Notes under the pieces: model-generated
What the model was told of the DNA's origin: nothing
Seen by the model: the letters and a program-made list of their open reading frames with translations, nothing else
The model's database searches: none
Source of the DNA: JANWHF01 sp036276235
GTDB lineage: Bacteria; Planctomycetota; Phycisphaerae; Tepidisphaerales; Tepidisphaeraceae
Assembly (NCBI GenBank): GCA_036276235.1
Contig: DATBDZ010000282.1
Coordinates: 1 to 17,489 of the forward strand
Direction: 5' to 3'
Length of the DNA stretch: 17,489 bases
Program-made: the position numbers and the translations under genes
Shown: positions 1 through 7,277 of the stretch, piece after piece
Layout: each line of letters begins with the position of its first letter
Position numbering within the stretch: the stretch's first letter is position 1

Positions 1-565
1 CCTGTTCTCGCTTGGGCGCAACAGCTTTGGGCACGGACAATCGTTCGCCGCCCACGTCATGGAATTTGCGACGGGCCGCCACGTGCTTCAATGGATTGGG
101 CTGGCCGCGCTCATTCTGATCGGCTCGTGGCGGCAAATCGCGCAGTCGATCTACCTGCCGATGTATGGCCGCCCGTATGCGAGCCATGTGCTCAATGTGC
201 TCTCGTTTCTGGGGCTGATGACTGTCGTGGGATTAGCGTACTGGTCGATGGATCATGCGAGGCTCAGGCATTTTCTCATGGCCGCCGTTCCGTGGACGGT
301 GATAGGCATCGTCGCGCTCAAAGTCATCGCGGCAGCGTTTGTGCTGCGCGCCTCCAGGCGAATCGGATTCCTGCGGAACAACGAAATCCTGCTGATCGCG
401 ATCGCATGGATCGTTCTGAGCGCGGCGATTCTCGCGATCCTGCTGTCTCTGCGCTGGACGCGCACCGCGCCGCTGAAGACGTTGATCGCCGGCGCCATTG
501 CGCTGGTTCCCGTGACTCGATTGGCGCTGGCGCCGTTGGCGCACAACGCGAACCGGCATCGGTAG
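1..565 (+). CDS. C-terminal part of ABC-permease-like membrane protein (5' end outside window)
   Basis: The reading frame is open from base 2 to the stop at 563-565, so the gene starts upstream of the window. The visible 187 residues hold about four hydrophobic membrane segments. They align throughout with the C-terminus of the next gene: SWRQIAQSIY / TWRQMSQAIY, then GRPYASHVL / GRPWLSQTL, AVPWTVIGIVALK / AIPWILGALIAIK, and the shared ending HANRHR (here AHNANRHR). The two genes are therefore tandem paralogs. By analogy with the downstream copy it is probably the membrane subunit of an ABC-2-like exporter. An ATPase partner is not visible and, if present, would lie upstream. Substrate unknown. 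An internal ATG at 59 is not the true start because similarity continues before it. Confidence 0.72.
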   Translation, partial: LFSLGRNSFGHGQSFAAHVMEFATGRHVLQWIGLAALILIGSWRQIAQSIYLPMYGRPYASHVLNVLSFLGLMTVVGLAYWSMDHARLRHFLMAAVPWTVIGIVALKVIAAAFVLRASRRIGFLRNNEILLIAIAWIVLSAAILAILLSLRWTRTAPLKTLIAGAIALVPVTRLALAPLAHNANRHR

Positions 566-582
566 TGGGCATGGCAATTGGT

Positions 583-806
583 GGAGCAGACATTCTTGTC
601 TGCTGTTTTGGTGGGGCAGGTATTCTTACCTGCCATCGAATCTGTGAGTGGAGGAGATTCTTCTCCTCCCGAACGGATTCGAGTCTGCTCGGGTGGCAGG
701 AATGCCACCACTCGCAGACTCGACGACAGACAAGAATGTCTGCCCCACTGAATTAAGAATGCCACCACGCCCAGGCTCGATGGCAGACAAGAATGTCTGC
801 CCCACC
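583..806. repeat. Cluster of six short hairpins with constant TTCT/AGAA loop
   Basis: The gap between the two paralogous permease genes is filled with perfect short palindromes: 586-603 (stem GCAGACA, loop ttct), 615-634 (GGCAGGTA, ttct), 651-668 (GAGGAGA, ttct), 692-709 (GGTGGCA, ggaa), 727-742 (CAGACA, agaa) and 782-801 (GGCAGACA, agaa). Forward copies have loop TTCT; the copies at 727 and 782 are inverted, giving AGAA. The left unit at 605-638 and the right unit at 775-810 form an inverted pair, with the shared head TGGTGGGGCAG outermost. Between these two the stems differ at two positions and both changes are compensated on the opposite arm. No gene product is expected. They could act as transcript 3' hairpins or as mobile REP-type units. 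Confidence 0.85.
700..806. repeat. Direct duplication, period 57 bases
   Basis: Bases 700-748 and 757-805 are two direct copies of about 49 bases. Both begin GAATGCCACCAC, continue through a variable dozen bases ending CTCGA, and end with CAGACAAGAATGTCTG followed by CCCCAC. The differences are confined to the middle. The second copy runs up to the 5' end of the downstream permease gene. Confidence 0.85.
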
Positions 807-837
807 AAACAGCGGCAAACGCGATCGAGTGACGAAC

Positions 838-2502
838 ATGAGTGTGCGCGGCATTTGGCTCGGAACAACCTATCACCTGTGGCTGCAAAGCCGCCGGCCG
901 ATGTTGATCATTGCGCCGGCGCTTGTGGCCGCGACGATCATTCGCACCCTCTGGCCGCATGCCCAATGGCTCCCGTTTGCCGGCGTTATCAGCGGCTCGC
1001 TCGTGCTCTTCGCCTGGGCCATGCTCGTCGGCGTCTTCACCTACGGCGGCGGTGATCTTGGCGCACCTGACTCCGCCTTCCCGCGCTATATCCTGACCTT
1101 CCCCGCCCGCTCGCGCACGCTTGTCGTCGTTCCGATGCTGTGGGGAATTCTTATCACCGCGCTGATCTGGATCGTGCTGGCGAAGCTGATCATCAACCCG
1201 ATGTTCCTCGACCAGACCGGCTCGCCACACGTCGGCCTGCTTTGGCCGGCGATGATGCTGGCGGCAATCCTCGCCTGGCTGCAGGCGACAAGTTGGACGC
1301 CATTCTGGCTGCCTTATCTTCGCGTCGGCGCAGCACTGGCGGCGGTTATCACGCTGGTCAGCGTCGGCGTTGGTGGGATCAAGCTTGGAGTCTCCGAACA
1401 GAATCTGATTGTATTCTATCTGATCGCAATCATCGTTGCCTATCCGCTGGCGATCCGCGGCGTCGAACGCACGCGCCACGGCGACGGCCTGCGAGCACCT
1501 TGGAACAGCGATCTGTCTACAGCGACATCCCCCGCAGCGCCGTTGCGCCGGCCGTTTGCCTCGCCGTTGATGGCGCAGCTGTGGCTGGAAGTTCGGCGAA
1601 ACATCGCCGCCGTGCCGGCGTTTTCGACGCTGCTGGCGCTAACGTTCTTCATCGTCAACATCATGACCCGCCACCCACGCCCGCTGCCGATTGGCGGCGG
1701 CGTCGAGGTGCCGGCGATCGTCCTGTTCCTGGCGTTAACCCTGGGCGCACCGCTCTGGGCCGCCGGCATGCATGGGCCGATGCTCGGCAAATCCGACGCA
1801 TGGCTCAAGCCGCTGGAGATCTCCTCCTTCATCGCGACGCGCCCGCTGGCGACGTCGCAGCTTCTTGCCGCCAAGCTGCTCGCCGCCGCCGTGGCGGCCA
1901 TCAGCGCGTGCGCCATCGCGCTGCTCATCACCGCCCTCGCGTCGCTCGTCCCTGACCGCATGAGCAACGGCCAATCCCTGGCAAGCTTCGCCGCCGCCCA
2001 CCTGACGAAGCGCCTTGTCGTGATGAGCATCGTCGCAATACTGGTCTGGCTCCTGATCACATGGCGGCAAATGTCGCAGGCGATCTACATCAGCGCCTTC
2101 GGCCGCCCGTGGCTCAGCCAAACGCTCCCGCTCGTGGGCGTGCTGCAACTGTGCGCCTACATCGGCGTCGGAACATGGGCCGCGCAGAACGAAAGAGTTC
2201 GACAGATCCTGTTGCCCGCGATCCCGTGGATTCTCGGAGCATTGATCGCCATCAAGCTGCTGTTGATCGCGCGAATTCTCTTTTACAGTCGTTACACAAA
2301 CCTGCTATCCAGCCGATCCACCCACATCATCGCGCTCGGCTACGCGCTGATGATCGCCCTCACCTTTGCATTTCTAACCTGGGCGTTTCCCGCGAGCGGC
2401 ATGAGGCCCCGCCTCATGTTGCTCGCCTTCGCCGCGATGATCCCGCCAGGAGCGCGGACTTTCGCCGCCTTGCCCGCGATGCACGCTAATCGGCATCGGT
2501 GA
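838..2502 (+). CDS. ABC-2-type permease-like multi-pass membrane protein
   Basis: A 554-residue protein with roughly a dozen hydrophobic segments spread over its length, so an integral inner-membrane protein. It has a visible internal two-fold layout: a HLWLQSRRP segment near residue 13 and a QLWLEVRRN segment near residue 245 each precede a block of membrane helices. The stretch SAFPRYILTFPARSRTLV (about residues 78-95) looks like the loop of planctomycete ABC permeases, where the sequence reads as a large insertion after helix 2. Its C-terminal 180 residues match the truncated gene upstream, ending MHANRHR. I place the start at the ATG at 838, after a weak GAGTGA. An in-frame ATG at 793 lies inside a hairpin repeat and would add 15 repeat-encoded residues. 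No ATP-binding protein is adjacent, so the transporter role is inferred. Confidence 0.7.
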   Translation: MSVRGIWLGTTYHLWLQSRRPMLIIAPALVAATIIRTLWPHAQWLPFAGVISGSLVLFAWAMLVGVFTYGGGDLGAPDSAFPRYILTFPARSRTLVVVPMLWGILITALIWIVLAKLIINPMFLDQTGSPHVGLLWPAMMLAAILAWLQATSWTPFWLPYLRVGAALAAVITLVSVGVGGIKLGVSEQNLIVFYLIAIIVAYPLAIRGVERTRHGDGLRAPWNSDLSTATSPAAPLRRPFASPLMAQLWLEVRRNIAAVPAFSTLLALTFFIVNIMTRHPRPLPIGGGVEVPAIVLFLALTLGAPLWAAGMHGPMLGKSDAWLKPLEISSFIATRPLATSQLLAAKLLAAAVAAISACAIALLITALASLVPDRMSNGQSLASFAAAHLTKRLVVMSIVAILVWLLITWRQMSQAIYISAFGRPWLSQTLPLVGVLQLCAYIGVGTWAAQNERVRQILLPAIPWILGALIAIKLLLIARILFYSRYTNLLSSRSTHIIALGYALMIALTFAFLTWAFPASGMRPRLMLLAFAAMIPPGARTFAALPAMHANRHR

Positions 2503-2506
2503 ACCG

Positions 2507-3745
2507 TCACTCCACCAGCAGCAACTTGCTTTGATGAACATAAACCGTCCCCGGCGTTGATTTGGCGAGCTCCGTATCGCTGACGAGAAACGTCAGGCTC
2601 AATTTCGCGCCGTCCTCGTAGGTAAGCGTGAGCGTGTTCTTGTCGATCGCATATTTCCCGCGGCCGCCGTCGGCGGGCATTTTTGATGCTTCGACGCCGC
2701 CGCCTTCTTTGAGGGTGCCGGGGTCGATGGCGCGGATGAGTCCATCCTCGCTGAATTCCCCATCGGCGGTGAATTTAATTGAGGGGATAGGCTTGGGCTC
2801 GAAGCGCAACGCAATCGCATCCAGCCGAAATGTCGCTGAGAGTTTCAAGCCGTTGCATGCGTCGGCGCGGGTGAGCCGCAATGTTGTCGCCACCGCGTCG
2901 GTCCAGCTGGCGATCGTATTGCCGTGGGCGCCGGAATAGCGGTCCGCAAACGAACGCGTTACCGGCGCGGCCCACGTGTCGCTGGATTTGCTGAAGCGCG
3001 TTGGGTCCTTCTCTGATTTGAATGTCGCGACGAGCTCGTCTCCTTCAACGCGATACTCGCCGATGTCTCCGGTGCGGCGCTTGCGCTGGTCTTCAATACT
3101 GAAGTGGGCCGGCCCGCCAAAGGGGAATCCGCGATACACCACGCCGTTCGGCAGGAAGAGCCAGCATTCCAGCCGCGTGTCGGTCTTCACCTGCGAGAAT
3201 CCCATGCAGACACCTTCGAGCGCCGCCAGCGGCTTGGGCGCCACGTATCTCGTGTGGCTGATGATCTGGCCCGCCGCGTCCGCGTATTTCTGAAAAGCGT
3301 CGATGGAATTAGCGACAAAGATCATCCGCTCGATGCGGCCATTGGCGCGCCCGATGAACATCAGCACAAAGGCGCTGGGCTTGTCGGCGTTGTCGATCCG
3401 CCCCGACCGCACGGCAATCTCCACGCCCCCGCTCATCGCCTGCAATGAAGCATCATTCTCGCTGACCATCGTCCCCAGCGCCTCCAGCGCCTTCCACTCA
3501 ACGGCGAACTGTTCCTTCAAGGAGCCGTCAAAAGGTACTCCGCCGAGCAAAGTAAAATTACATGCCACCCCCGGCCCCAAATCAGACGGCGTCAGCACGA
3601 CCGTCCCATCCTTAGCCGCCTGCTTCCAGCCGGCGGGAATAGTGACGACAGCGCCGCCGAGCACAACCTCCTCAGCGCGGCAAACGTCGGCGCAGAACGC
3701 GACAGCCAGGATGACGCTCAGGCTTGCCCAGACAGTTGGTTTCAT
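2507..3745 (-). CDS. Secreted protein of unknown function
   Basis: A 412-residue protein with a clear Sec signal peptide (residues 1-24, MKPTVWASL...CRA, cut before EEVVLGG). The start is the ATG at 3745, because GGAAGGA lies seven bases upstream; a GTG at 3760 is in frame but has no such site. The N-terminal third (AVVTIPAGWKQAAKDGTVVLTPSD) resembles the start of PsbP/DcrB-like folds that follow a signal peptide. The remainder is strand-rich: a segment containing ECWLFLPNGVVYRGFP and RRTGDIGEYRVEGDELVATF, followed by a C-terminal segment (KYAIDKNTLTLTYEDGAKLSLTF) similar in style to lipocalin-like stress domains. No catalytic motif is seen. It converges on the permease gene with only four bases between the stops and no visible terminator. 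I do not recognise a named family. Confidence 0.72.
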   Translation of the reverse strand: MKPTVWASLSVILAVAFCADVCRAEEVVLGGAVVTIPAGWKQAAKDGTVVLTPSDLGPGVACNFTLLGGVPFDGSLKEQFAVEWKALEALGTMVSENDASLQAMSGGVEIAVRSGRIDNADKPSAFVLMFIGRANGRIERMIFVANSIDAFQKYADAAGQIISHTRYVAPKPLAALEGVCMGFSQVKTDTRLECWLFLPNGVVYRGFPFGGPAHFSIEDQRKRRTGDIGEYRVEGDELVATFKSEKDPTRFSKSSDTWAAPVTRSFADRYSGAHGNTIASWTDAVATTLRLTRADACNGLKLSATFRLDAIALRFEPKPIPSIKFTADGEFSEDGLIRAIDPGTLKEGGGVEASKMPADGGRGKYAIDKNTLTLTYEDGAKLSLTFLVSDTELAKSTPGTVYVHQSKLLLVE

Positions 3746-3866
3746 TGGTATTCCTTCCACGAATCAACGGAGAGCATCGCTTTGGCCGTGAGGAAAGCCA
3801 ATGGAATTCCTGGAACGATTGCGACCGTGTGCCGATCCAGCGGTTTACCAGCGCTGCGATATCAAA

Positions 3867-3944
3867 ATGAAGCCGAGCATGTTTACAACTGTTCGCTGGT
3901 CGCTCATCATCGCAAGCACGTGCGTGTGCCACAGCCCTTTATGA
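3867..3944 (+). CDS. Possible 25-residue leader-like peptide
   Basis: A short frame, MKPSMFTTVRWSLIIASTC and then VCHSPL, has the shape of a signal or leader peptide with a basic start and hydrophobic core. Its TGA overlaps the ATG of the next small frame (ATGA at 3941-3944), as in translational coupling. There is no clear ribosome site and no conservation evidence. It could equally be the decayed 5' end of a secreted-protein gene. Confidence 0.2.
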   Translation: MKPSMFTTVRWSLIIASTCVCHSPL

Positions 3945-4165
3945 GGAAAGCCAAGAAACAGCTTCAATCCAAATCGAAGGCCGGTGATCTTCCGGGTTTC
4001 AGCAACGCCGGCGAGTTCGCGGCGCTCAGCGCCGCGGACAAGGAGAAGGTCTGGAACTACTACAATCGAAGGATCCCGCTCTCCGAGACGCGGCCGCTCA
4101 ATGCACGGGAGCGCGCTCAATTTGAGAGAACGCGCCGCCGATCAGTCCGTCGGCCGGTTACATGA
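3941..4165 (+). CDS. Small charged protein, possibly truncated antitoxin-like
   Basis: A 74-residue, highly basic, soluble protein starting MRKAKKQLQSKSKAG. The middle reads FSNAGEFAALSAADKEKVWN followed by YYNRRIPLSE, and the end is RPLNARERAQFERTRRR. The order 'acidic helix, then R-P-L-x-A-x-E-R-x-x-x-x-R-x-x-R-R' recalls the linker of small CopG/ribbon-helix-helix antitoxin-like proteins, which normally continue into a DNA-binding domain. Here the frame ends at that point, so the protein may be a truncated remnant. That resemblance is from memory and weak. The ATG overlaps the stop of a possible leader frame. No toxin gene is adjacent. Confidence 0.4.
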   Translation: MRKAKKQLQSKSKAGDLPGFSNAGEFAALSAADKEKVWNYYNRRIPLSETRPLNARERAQFERTRRRSVRRPVT

Positions 4166-4182
4166 AACTTGCCGGGCTCCGT

Positions 4183-4210
4183 TTGCCGCGCATCGGCGCG
4201 CGGTTACACT
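4183..4210 (+). promoter_or_regulatory. Candidate promoter, near-leaderless, for the zinc-ribbon membrane gene
   Basis: TTGCCG (4183-4188), a 16-base spacer and TACACT (4205-4210) match four of six bases each of a sigma-70 type -35 and -10. The ATG at 4220 is only nine bases after the -10, so a transcript would start at or just before the start codon. No Shine-Dalgarno sequence precedes the ATG, which fits. Confidence 0.4.
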
Positions 4211-4219
4211 TGACCCCCA

Positions 4220-4887
4220 ATGAAGCGCCTGCGGCGCATCGCATATCGAACGCTTTGCCTGATGGCAGCACTGACTTGCATCGGCGGGCTGGCTATTTGG
4301 GCGCTCAGCTATACCTCTTTCATCGAAATCAATATTCATTCGGCTGACTTGGCCAATGCAATCTATCGTTTGCACACCGCGCACGGCGACTTCGATCGCG
4401 GCAATCTTAGTGTTGAAATCACCGCGCAATTGTACGTACGCCCGCCGATGGCAGGCTCGCCTCGGAGCAATGATTTAAATCGAGATTGGCCGCGGCGGAG
4501 GGACGATACAGACTGGGCGGGCCTACGGAAGTTTTTTGGAGATAATCTTCGCGACGCTCGACGGCCGGCTGTGCGCATTGCCTGGAGGACCCCGTGGGTC
4601 CCGCCCGCTGTGCGCGGACGGTGGCTCGGCTTCGACGGGAAACATGACGTATGGACCTCACAATGGATTACGTATCACACATATCACGCGTCATCCCACT
4701 CTGGTCCATCGCGCTCTTCCCCGGCCTCGCGGCGGCTGGCCTTTGGCGCTTCCGGCACAAATTCCCGCGCGGCAACTGCCAATCATGCGGGTATTGTCTT
4801 ACGGGAAATGTCTCCGGCGTCTGCCCGGAATGCGGGCAGGCAATCCCAGCGCGGGCCAAGTCAACTGAGCAAGGTGCAATAATATGA
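4220..4887 (+). pseudogene. Frameshifted two-helix membrane protein with C-terminal zinc ribbon
   Basis: The N-terminal part is read from 4220 (frame of base 2): MKRLRRIAYRTLCLMAALTC and a membrane helix to about residue 30, then an extracytoplasmic segment to roughly WLGFDGKHDVW (about 4655). The C-terminal part is read in the frame of base 1: VIPLWSIALFPGLAAAGLWR, a second helix, then a zinc ribbon with paired cysteines CQSC and CPEC (4777-4833) and a stop at 4885-4887. This order (helix, short outer domain, PLW helix, cysteine ribbon) is common in Phycisphaerae membrane proteins of unknown function. The base-1 frame has a TGA at 4645, so the shift must lie between about 4648 and 4690. A second shift further upstream cannot be excluded. 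The stop overlaps the pectate lyase ATG (ATGA), which supports the C-terminal frame as genuine. Decay and sequencing error are both possible. Confidence 0.62.
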
Positions 4888-5936
4888 CATCCCTCTCAAG
4901 AACTATTGTGACGACTCTATGGGTCGGCTTCATCGCAACAACCGCCCAGGCCAAACCCCGCGACTATCTCCACCAACCCGACGCCTGGTACGCCTCCGCT
5001 GAGGGTCGGCGGATTACCGCCAACATTCTTTCTTTTCAATCCGATCAAGGCAGTTGGCCTAAGAACACGGATACGACCTCCAACCCCTACACCGGCGATC
5101 GCGCTAAGCTTTCGGGGACGTTTGATAACGGCGCGACGACTGATGAGTTGCGCTTTCTTGCTCACGCATTCAAGGCCACCGGCGATGCCGCCGATCGGGC
5201 GGCGGTCATCAAGGGGTTTGATCATATTCTCAAGGCGCAATATCCGACCGGCGGGTGGCCGCAGTTTTATCCGCCTTCGACGCAGTATCACCGGCATATC
5301 ACCTTCAACGACGATGCGATGGTGCGGCTGATGGAGTTTTTGCGGGAGACTTGTTCTTCCGATCTGTTTGCGTTTTTGGATGAGCCGCGGCGGACTGCCG
5401 CGCGGGCGAGTTTTGATCGGGGGATTGAGTGCATTCTCAAATGCCAGATCAAGGTGGACGGCAAGCTGACGGCGTGGTGCGCGCAGCATGATGAGAAGGA
5501 TTATTCACCGCGCGTGGGGCGGAGCTATGAGCTGGTTTCGCTGAGCGGCAACGAATCGGTCGGCATCACGCGGCTGCTGATGAGCCTCGATCATCCCAGC
5601 CCGCAGATCATCGCGGCAGTGCAGGGCGCCATCGCCTGGTTCGAGGCGGCCAAGCTCACCGGCATCCGCGAAATCCAGGTGAAGGACGAGAAGGGGCCCA
5701 AAGGCACCAACAAGGTAGTGATTAAAGATCCGAACGCGCCGCCGATCTGGGCGCGGTTTTACGAGATCGGGACTAACAAGCCGATCTTCAGCGATCGCGA
5801 CGGCATCGCCAAACACGACATCGCCGAGATCGGCTACGAACGCCGCAACGGATACTCATGGCTCAACTACTGGCCGGCGAAATTGCTGAGCGAGGAGTAT
5901 CCGGGGTGGAAGAAGAAGTGGGCGATTGGCGACTGA
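4884..5936 (+). CDS. pelA: Pectate lyase, polysaccharide lyase family 10
   Basis: A 350-residue protein with a signal peptide (1-23, ending AQA), so exported. It carries the PL10 (Pec_lyase) signature blocks in order: QGSWPKN (55-61), TFDNGATTDELRF (79-91), GGWPQFYP (123-130), ITFNDDAM (139-146), TAWCAQHDE (196-204), RSYELVSLSGNES (213-225), ARFYEIGTNKPIFSDRDG near 290 and RRNGYSWLNYWP near the end. Family members cleave polygalacturonate by calcium-dependent beta-elimination. The Arg of RSYE and the Asp residues of the TFDNGAT and NDDAM blocks are the likely active-site and calcium positions (inferred by motif order, not by structure). The length fits a single catalytic domain without a carbohydrate-binding module. 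The ATG overlaps the preceding stop by four bases, and AAGGTG lies upstream. No other pectin gene is in the window. Confidence 0.93.
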   Translation: MTSLSRTIVTTLWVGFIATTAQAKPRDYLHQPDAWYASAEGRRITANILSFQSDQGSWPKNTDTTSNPYTGDRAKLSGTFDNGATTDELRFLAHAFKATGDAADRAAVIKGFDHILKAQYPTGGWPQFYPPSTQYHRHITFNDDAMVRLMEFLRETCSSDLFAFLDEPRRTAARASFDRGIECILKCQIKVDGKLTAWCAQHDEKDYSPRVGRSYELVSLSGNESVGITRLLMSLDHPSPQIIAAVQGAIAWFEAAKLTGIREIQVKDEKGPKGTNKVVIKDPNAPPIWARFYEIGTNKPIFSDRDGIAKHDIAEIGYERRNGYSWLNYWPAKLLSEEYPGWKKKWAIGD

Positions 5937-5943
5937 ACTGCTC

Positions 5944-6013
5944 CCGTAGGGCCCGCCTTGGCGGACGCGGGTCACGACGAGCACAATTCCGTCCGCCAAG
6001 GCGGACCCTACGG
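5944..6013. repeat. Inverted-pair palindromic element (GTAGGG head, GTCCGCC stem)
   Basis: Left arm 5944-5966 and right arm 5991-6013 are 23-base inverted copies with one mismatch. Each arm contains a palindrome: GTCCGCCTTGGCGGAC in the right arm, with a T-to-C change in the left. The head CCGTAGGG faces outward on both sides. The 24-base centre is not repeated. It begins eight bases after the pectate lyase stop and could double as its transcript 3' structure. Confidence 0.88.
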
Positions 6014-6063
6014 AACTCGATGCTTCCAGGGATTTCCACAGTACATTGTTACATCACTGCATC

Positions 6064-7267
6064 ATGGCAGATCTAACGCCAGTTTGGCTTTCCATCGTTG
6101 ATAAGGCGATGGACACGCACGGTCAATTCGATGTCGGCGTGAACACGCTGCCGAGTAAATGCGAGCATTGCACCTTTCCTGATCTGGATTTTGTGCCGGA
6201 GCCGTATGCGCTGGCTCGCGGGCTGGATTCTTCGAAGGAAATTGAAGTGCTGAGCCTGGGCAATTTGGTCGTGCGCCCGCGTGTCCGCAAGATTTTGGCG
6301 GATGCTGTAGGTGATCAGGTAAGTTTTCATCCGACATGTCACTGGAAAAACTCGCGAACCGACGGAATGGACACTCGTGGTGCCGCGGGCGCTGCGGCCG
6401 AATTTGTCGTACACCCCTTGCGCGAGCATGCCGCGCTGTCCCAAGTGCGGCGAGCCGCGTACCGCTCACTTTTCGCAATTGGTCGAAACGGGGGTCTCGG
6501 ATCCACCGATAACAGCGGACATATGCAAGTCGCAGCTATGGCTTTCGTATGAGCAGACCGGCGAGGAGGCCGGGTACTACTGGATGCATGTGCTGAAGCT
6601 CAAGCAGCGGCCCAAGCCGCGCGAAGGCGTGTGGACGCGCATCGGCATCTTGCGATCGGCGTTCATGTCTCTTCGACTTTACATGCTTCTTAGAGAGCTA
6701 AAAGTCATCGGCCTCATTCCGACTGGCTCAGAGCCTCGCGAGCGCCCCACATCAGATGATCGGGACTGGATTGCCCGCAAGCTTGAGATATTTGCGGCGG
6801 CGGGCGCGCGGCCATCAAAGCCAACCGGCAAGCAGCGAGATTGGTTCGAAGCGTATCTGACCAGCCACAAGGGCAAGGGCGTCTCGGAGTCACAAATCGC
6901 CGGCGCCGAAAAACGTCTGGGCCTCGCGCTGCCGGCGAGCTATCGCCAATTCATGACGCGCCTTGGGAAACGAAAGTTTCGGAACATCGAAGAGGAACCT
7001 GGGTTTGATGTGACAATCGTGCCGCCGAAGGAATTGGATTTTTCGGGCGACTGGCTGCGCGATAGCCAGCAACCGCCGGCAGATGACGACACGCCCGCGA
7101 AAACGCTGCCGATTGGCACCACCGGTTTCGGCGATTACTTCGTCTTTGATGTTGGCCACGGCCTGATCGACGGCGAATATCCGGTCTTCATTTATCGCCA
7201 TGAGTCGGATGAGTATGAGCCGTACGCCGACAGCTTTGCGATGTGCATCAAGCGATTTGTCGGGTAG
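6064..7267 (+). pseudogene. Frameshifted double-CxxC (SitI6-like) plus SUKH/SMI1 putative immunity protein
   Basis: Two frames join into one 400-residue protein if one A is removed from the A5 run at 6346-6350. The first frame reads MADLTPVWLSIVDK... to FHPTCHWK; the second continues TREPTEWTLVVPRALRP. The N-terminal domain (about 1-225) holds CEHC (33-36) and CPKCG (125-128), the layout of the double-CxxCG proteins that include the Myxococcus SitI6 immunity family. The C-terminal domain (about 269-400) holds SESQIAGAEKRLGLALPASY, then RQFMTRLGK, IGTTGFGDYFVFD and YPVFIYRHESDEYEPYADSF, the pattern of SUKH (SMI1/KNR4) domains, which neutralise polymorphic nuclease toxins. It is probably cytoplasmic. 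The ATG at 6064 is chosen over a TTG at 6046; neither has a ribosome site. No toxin gene is adjacent. The frameshift may be decay, a sequencing error or, less likely, slippage on the A run. Confidence 0.7.
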
Positions 7268-7277
7268 TCATTCTCTG

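Noticed and set aside
793..837. Upstream ATG for the second permease
   Set aside because: It lies at the end of a hairpin repeat and encodes repeat sequence; the ATG at 838 is followed directly by the plausible protein start.
253..1479. Minus-strand open frame of 408 residues across the permease genes and hairpin cluster
   Set aside because: It runs through intergenic repeats and opposite two clear membrane-protein genes; composition is low-complexity Arg/Ala/Asp/Gln.
6340..6355. Programmed frameshifting at the A5 run in the immunity-type gene
   Set aside because: There is no clear upstream Shine-Dalgarno-like stimulator or strong downstream structure visible, and five A residues is short; decay or sequencing error is simpler.
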